A stretch of DNA of 8,920 nt from Eubacteriaceae bacterium UBA7485 (GTDB lineage: Bacteria > Bacillota > Clostridia > Eubacteriales > Eubacteriaceae), in contig DLOL01000017.1 of assembly GCA_002478485.1 (NCBI GenBank), positions 1 to 8,920 of the forward strand. Direction: 5' to 3'. Shown piece after piece: positions 6,353 to 8,920 of the stretch. The translations under genes and the position numbers were made by a program. Within the stretch, counting starts at the first letter, position 1. Each line of letters opens with the position of its first letter. The notes beneath the pieces were generated by a model that was not told where the DNA came from, ran no database searches, and saw nothing but the letters and a program-made list of their open reading frames with translations.

Positions 6353-7053
6353 TGCCCGAAGGCAGCGGAGAATTCAACGAGCTTGACCCGAAGCTCAGAA
6401 AACAGCTCTCCGCTTTCATCCGGGAAGAAGTCCAGGCGCAGGTAAAAAGAAAACAAAAGCAAGAAGAGCGTATAGGATCTGAGAGAAGCTTTTATGAAGA
6501 GGAGCAAAGACAAAAGCTTCAATACGAAGTCCGGACGGAAAAGAATAAGGGAGATACAGGCCCAATCGATTCGAAGCAGATTCGTGAAATGACCGAAGCT
6601 GTACGACGCACCACGAAGCTCTCCGCTAAACAAAAAGAAAAGCATGAGAGAACCGTCGCTTATGTGGAAAACGAGCCGATTAAGTTCAAACGTCTGGTTA
6701 AGAGTTTCCACTTTGCGGTTCAGGGATTTATTTACGTCTGGCGAACACAGCCGAACATGAAGATTCATACAATTGTGGCAGCACTCGCAATTCTCTTTGG
6801 TTTTCTTTTTCATATCTCGGCTCCTGAATGGCTGGTGATTATTCTGGTTATTGGACTGGTGGTCATGCTGGAAGTTATTAATACGGCAATCGAAACGCTG
6901 GTTGATTTGTATACAGAGGACTTCTCGTTTTTAGCCGGAGTATCCAAAGACCTCGGAGCCACGACTGTGCTGATCATGGCAGTAACCGCAGTTATCGTCG
7001 GTTGTGTTATCTTCCTTCCAAAAATTATCGCGCTGATACAGACGTTTATGTAA
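6349..7053 (+). CDS. dgkA: Diacylglycerol/undecaprenol kinase DgkA with long charged N-terminal extension
   Basis: A 234-residue protein, about twice the usual 110-135 residues. Residues 113-234 are a Bacillota-type DgkA domain: SFHFAVQGFIYVWRTQPNMKIH, three hydrophobic helices, and the catalytic EVINTAIETLVDL with Glu175 and Glu182. The motif usually written AKD-x-AAGAVL reads SKDLGATTVL here (Lys200-Asp201 kept, the conserved AAGA changed to GATT). In Bacillota this enzyme phosphorylates undecaprenol with ATP at the inner membrane, supporting carrier lipid recycling for cell-wall synthesis. Residues 1-112 are rich in Lys, Arg, Glu and Gln (for example KRKQKQEER) and look like charged helix, possibly coiled coil, with no family I recognise. 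It is one unbroken reading frame with no internal stop, so fusion or extension is real in this sequence, though an internal start cannot be excluded. AGAGGAG lies upstream of ATGATG; the start overlaps the ybeY stop. Confidence 0.9.
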   Translation: MMPEGSGEFNELDPKLRKQLSAFIREEVQAQVKRKQKQEERIGSERSFYEEEQRQKLQYEVRTEKNKGDTGPIDSKQIREMTEAVRRTTKLSAKQKEKHERTVAYVENEPIKFKRLVKSFHFAVQGFIYVWRTQPNMKIHTIVAALAILFGFLFHISAPEWLVIILVIGLVVMLEVINTAIETLVDLYTEDFSFLAGVSKDLGATTVLIMAVTAVIVGCVIFLPKIIALIQTFM

Positions 7054-7067
7054 AGTTAGAGGAGAAT

Positions 7068-7973
7068 ATGGCAGAAAAAGAACATAAGTCCGGTTTTGTT
7101 TCGATTATCGGACGCCCGAATGTGGGAAAATCCACACTTTTAAATCAAATCCTGGGAGAAAAGATTGTCATTACATCGGATAAGGCGCAGACAACAAGAA
7201 ATGCGATCCGCTGTATCTACACGGATGATGAAGCACAGATTGTCTTCATTGATACGCCGGGAATCACAAGAGCGAAAAACGAGCTTGGAAGCTACATGTT
7301 AAAAGCTGCCGAAAAGACTTTTAATGAAGTGGATGTGCTTGTTTATCTAATTGAGCCTGATACAAAGCCCGGAAAGATGGATCAACACATTTTAGAAAGC
7401 CTGAAGAGAACAAAGACTCCGGTTATTCTGGCCATTAACAAAGTCGATCTTGCGCCAAGAGAGAATGTTCTCGGCGTTATAGATGCCTGGAAAGATCTTC
7501 ATCCCTGGAAAGACATTATCCCGATATCAGCAGCTAAGGGAGAAAATGTGAAGGATCTGGTTGAGTTAATTAAGCAGGATCTTCCCGAAGGCCCGCAGTA
7601 CTTCCCGGATGACATGATCATTGACCAGCCGGAACGCTTTGTGATATCCGAACTCATCAGAGAGAAACTGTTAAGATCGCTGGATCAGGAAGTTCCGCAT
7701 GGAATTGCGGTTGAAGTGGACAGTGTCAAAGCAAGAAAAAATAAAGACTTAATCGATATTGAAGCGACGATTTTTTGTGAAAGAAAAAGCCATAAACAGA
7801 TTATTATCGGAAAAGGCGGTTCCATGATCAAGAAAATCGGAAGCCAGGCCAGGCGCGATATTGAATACTTTCTCAAACAGCCGGTAAACCTCCAGCTTTT
7901 CGTCAAGGTAACCGAAAACTGGAGAGACCGTCCGTTCCTGCTGTCAGAACTCGGCTATAAAGAAGAAAAATAA
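7068..7973 (+). CDS. era: GTPase Era (16S rRNA/30S assembly)
   Basis: A 301-residue protein, exactly the usual length for Era, an essential GTPase that binds the 3' end of 16S rRNA during 30S subunit assembly. GTPase motifs: G1 GRPNVGKST (15-23), G2 region QTTRN (41-45), G3 DTPG (62-65), G4 NKVD (124-127) and G5 SAAKG (154-158). The C-terminal KH RNA-binding domain carries GKGG (248-251) and SMIKKIGSQARRDIE. The frame is open back to 7002, but the ATG at 7068 is chosen because it gives the standard N-terminus and follows a clear AGAGGAG. It lies 14 bases after dgkA; its TAA overlaps the recO ATG by one base. The cdd gene often found between dgkA and era is absent. Confidence 0.97.
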   Translation: MAEKEHKSGFVSIIGRPNVGKSTLLNQILGEKIVITSDKAQTTRNAIRCIYTDDEAQIVFIDTPGITRAKNELGSYMLKAAEKTFNEVDVLVYLIEPDTKPGKMDQHILESLKRTKTPVILAINKVDLAPRENVLGVIDAWKDLHPWKDIIPISAAKGENVKDLVELIKQDLPEGPQYFPDDMIIDQPERFVISELIREKLLRSLDQEVPHGIAVEVDSVKARKNKDLIDIEATIFCERKSHKQIIIGKGGSMIKKIGSQARRDIEYFLKQPVNLQLFVKVTENWRDRPFLLSELGYKEEK

Positions 7974-8734
7974 TGCCTGCGGTAAAGAGCCGCGCGCTCG
8001 TCATATCAGAAAAGCCTTATAAAGAGCGTGACAAAATTGTCACGCTCTTTACAGAAGAAGAGGGAAAAGTCAGTGCTGTAGTGAAGGGGGCAAGAAATCC
8101 AAGAAGTCAGCTCTCAGCGGCTACAAGACTGTTTACCTGGGCGGAATTTGTATATTGGCCTGGTAAAGGACTGGCCACTGTGCAGGAAGCCAGTCTGATT
8201 GACCCTTTCTACTCGATTGGTGAGAACCTGGAGACCATGATGCTAGCAAGTTATCCGCTTGAGCTTATCTCCACTTTCTATGACCAAAATCAGGAAGATC
8301 CGGTCATATTGAAGATCTTGGTTTATTATCTTTATTATCTGGCGCATGAAAAAGAATCCGATCCTGAACTTCTAACAGCAGCCTTTCAGCTCAAGCTTCT
8401 TCAGGCCCAGGGATTGACGCCTGAACTTTCTCTTAAAGGGCAGCAAGACTGTCCGCTCTATTTTTCAATGGAAGAAGGCAGGATCACCGATAAAAGGGCG
8501 GGGGAAGGCTTTTTTTACCGGATGAACGAAGACGAAGTGAGATTGATGCAAAGATTACTCGCTACACCGATTCACAAGTTGAAAAACGCAACTGCCCCTA
8601 AAGAAATGTCTGTGAAGATAATACGGATTCTTAATCATTTTCTTCGGGACCAGGCAGGAAAAAGCTTTAAAACTTACGAAATGTGGGACGAGAACCGTAG
8701 TATAATGCAATCAGTGAAGCAAGAAGGAGTATAA
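7973..8734 (+). CDS. recO: DNA repair protein RecO, lacking the zinc-finger cysteines
   Basis: A 253-residue protein, normal length for RecO, which with RecR loads RecA onto SSB-coated DNA and anneals strands. The N-terminal OB-fold is clear: SRALVISEKPYKERDKIVTL then FTEEEGKVSAVVKGARNPRS and FTWAEFVYW. The helical C-terminal part follows, with LLQAQGLTPEL (near 142-152). Where RecO proteins usually have a CxxC...CxxC zinc finger, this one reads LKGQQDCPLYFSMEEG and has a single cysteine (Cys160) in the entire protein, so zinc binding is unlikely; cysteine-free RecOs are known in some lineages. The start overlaps the era stop (TAATG) and has only a weak ribosome-binding site, implying reinitiation by ribosomes finishing era. 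A near-perfect palindrome lies inside codons 17-26. The stop is one base before the glyoxalase ATG. Confidence 0.93.
   Translation: MPAVKSRALVISEKPYKERDKIVTLFTEEEGKVSAVVKGARNPRSQLSAATRLFTWAEFVYWPGKGLATVQEASLIDPFYSIGENLETMMLASYPLELISTFYDQNQEDPVILKILVYYLYYLAHEKESDPELLTAAFQLKLLQAQGLTPELSLKGQQDCPLYFSMEEGRITDKRAGEGFFYRMNEDEVRLMQRLLATPIHKLKNATAPKEMSVKIIRILNHFLRDQAGKSFKTYEMWDENRSIMQSVKQEGV
8021..8050. repeat. Near-perfect 30-bp palindrome inside recO
   Basis: The 14-base arms (8021-8034, AAAGAGCGTGACAA, and 8037-8050) are exact reverse complements around two central A residues; as RNA the likely hairpin is 13 bp with an AAAT loop. It encodes KERDKIVTLF, a conserved RecO motif, and starts 48 bases after the recO ATG. 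No long T-run follows on either strand, so it is not a standard intrinsic terminator. Confidence 0.9.
8701..8706 (+). promoter_or_regulatory. Candidate -10 box (TATAAT) for the glyoxalase gene
   Basis: A consensus TATAAT lies inside the end of recO, which would give a start near 8713 and a leader of about 23 bases holding the AAGGAG site (8724-8729). No good -35 hexamer lies 16-18 bases upstream, so this is tentative; the gene may simply be read from the operon. Confidence 0.25.
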
Positions 8735-8735
8735 T

Positions 8736-8920
8736 ATGCAAGTCTATAAGATGGTTCACATGATGATTCGTGTGCAGGATCCGGAAAAAAGTATTGAATT
8801 CTATAAAAAAGCGTTTGGCTTCAAACTGACGCGCACCATTGAAAAACCGGAGGGGAAATTCAATCTGTATTACCTTACCGATGACGCCGAAAATTTTGAA
8901 CTTGAACTAACCTACAATTA
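8736..8920 (+). CDS. gloA: Glyoxalase I / lactoylglutathione lyase family (partial, 3' end beyond window)
   Basis: The first 61 residues are visible before the window ends, in frame and without a stop. They match the N-terminal half of the glyoxalase I fold (VOC superfamily): MVHMMIRVQDPEKSIEFY, KAFGFKLTR, and ELELTYN at 55-61. By alignment from memory with E. coli GlxI, His8 and Glu57 occupy the positions of the first two metal ligands (His5, Glu56). Glyoxalase I isomerises the hemithioacetal of methylglyoxal and a thiol (glutathione, or bacillithiol in some Bacillota) for methylglyoxal detoxification in the cytosol. AAGGAG lies six bases before the ATG. It starts one base after recO and is probably part of the same transcript, although a TATAAT inside recO could give it its own promoter. 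Confidence 0.85.
   Translation, partial: MQVYKMVHMMIRVQDPEKSIEFYKKAFGFKLTRTIEKPEGKFNLYYLTDDAENFELELTYN

Noticed and set aside
7002..7067. Upstream start for Era
   Set aside because: The 22 extra residues come from overlap with the end of dgkA; the ATG at 7068 follows a strong AGAGGAG and gives the standard 301-residue protein.
831..8050. Dispersed AAAGAGCG/CGCTCTTT words (836-843, the 3095-3139 stem and 8021-8050) as a DNA uptake-type or other signal repeat
   Set aside because: There are only three similar copies with different flanks and no match to a known uptake sequence; likely coincidence within one window.
1..8920. tRNA, rRNA, CRISPR array, toxin-antitoxin or phage-defence genes
   Set aside because: No cloverleaf, rRNA-like sequence, regularly spaced repeats, or such protein families were seen on either strand.

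Overview
This window looks like a chromosome segment of a low-to-moderate GC bacterium of the phylum Bacillota (Firmicutes). The evidence is the strong AGGAGG-type ribosome-binding sites, the Lys/Glu-rich proteins, and the conserved gene order phoH-ybeY-dgkA-era-recO typical of that phylum. I cannot place it more precisely from sequence alone.

Left third (1-1671), all genes on the minus strand. At the left edge a short plus-strand reading frame ending in a GGEDV-type tail looks like the last residues of an IS200/IS605-family TnpB. It runs head-on into the 3' end of a small ThiE/TenI-like (thiamine phosphate synthase superfamily) gene that starts at TTG. That protein keeps the fold signature but has lost most catalytic residues. 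Behind it (upstream on the same strand) lies an alpha/beta hydrolase of the cinnamoyl/feruloyl-esterase-like type with an intact Ser-Asp-His triad.

Middle (1672-4098): two unrelated membrane transporters transcribed towards each other. A MATE-family multidrug exporter (plus strand) is preceded by a hairpin plus U-run that looks like an intrinsic terminator only about 28 nt before its start codon. A DMT/EamA-family transporter lies on the minus strand. Between their stop codons is a perfect 18-bp stem-loop serving as terminator.

Right half (4221-8920), all plus strand: a tightly packed housekeeping operon. A histidine-phosphatase gene, apparently with a leaderless start directly behind an extended -10 promoter, overlaps phoH. 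phoH overlaps ybeY, ybeY overlaps dgkA by four bases (ATGA), era follows after 14 bases, and recO overlaps era by one base (TAATG). A glyoxalase I gene follows recO and is cut by the window end. PhoH, YbeY and Era act in RNA and ribosome biogenesis, DgkA in recycling of lipid carriers, and RecO in recombinational repair; the grouping is an ancestral Bacillota cluster, not a pathway. The usual yqfF (HD-domain phosphodiesterase) and cdd genes of this cluster are absent here.

I did not find a clearly new biological system. The points most worth a second look are a roughly 110-residue charged N-terminal extension on DgkA, a near-perfect 30-bp palindrome inside a conserved motif of recO, a RecO lacking its zinc-finger cysteines, the degenerate ThiE/TenI-like protein, and the terminator-like hairpin in front of the MATE gene.
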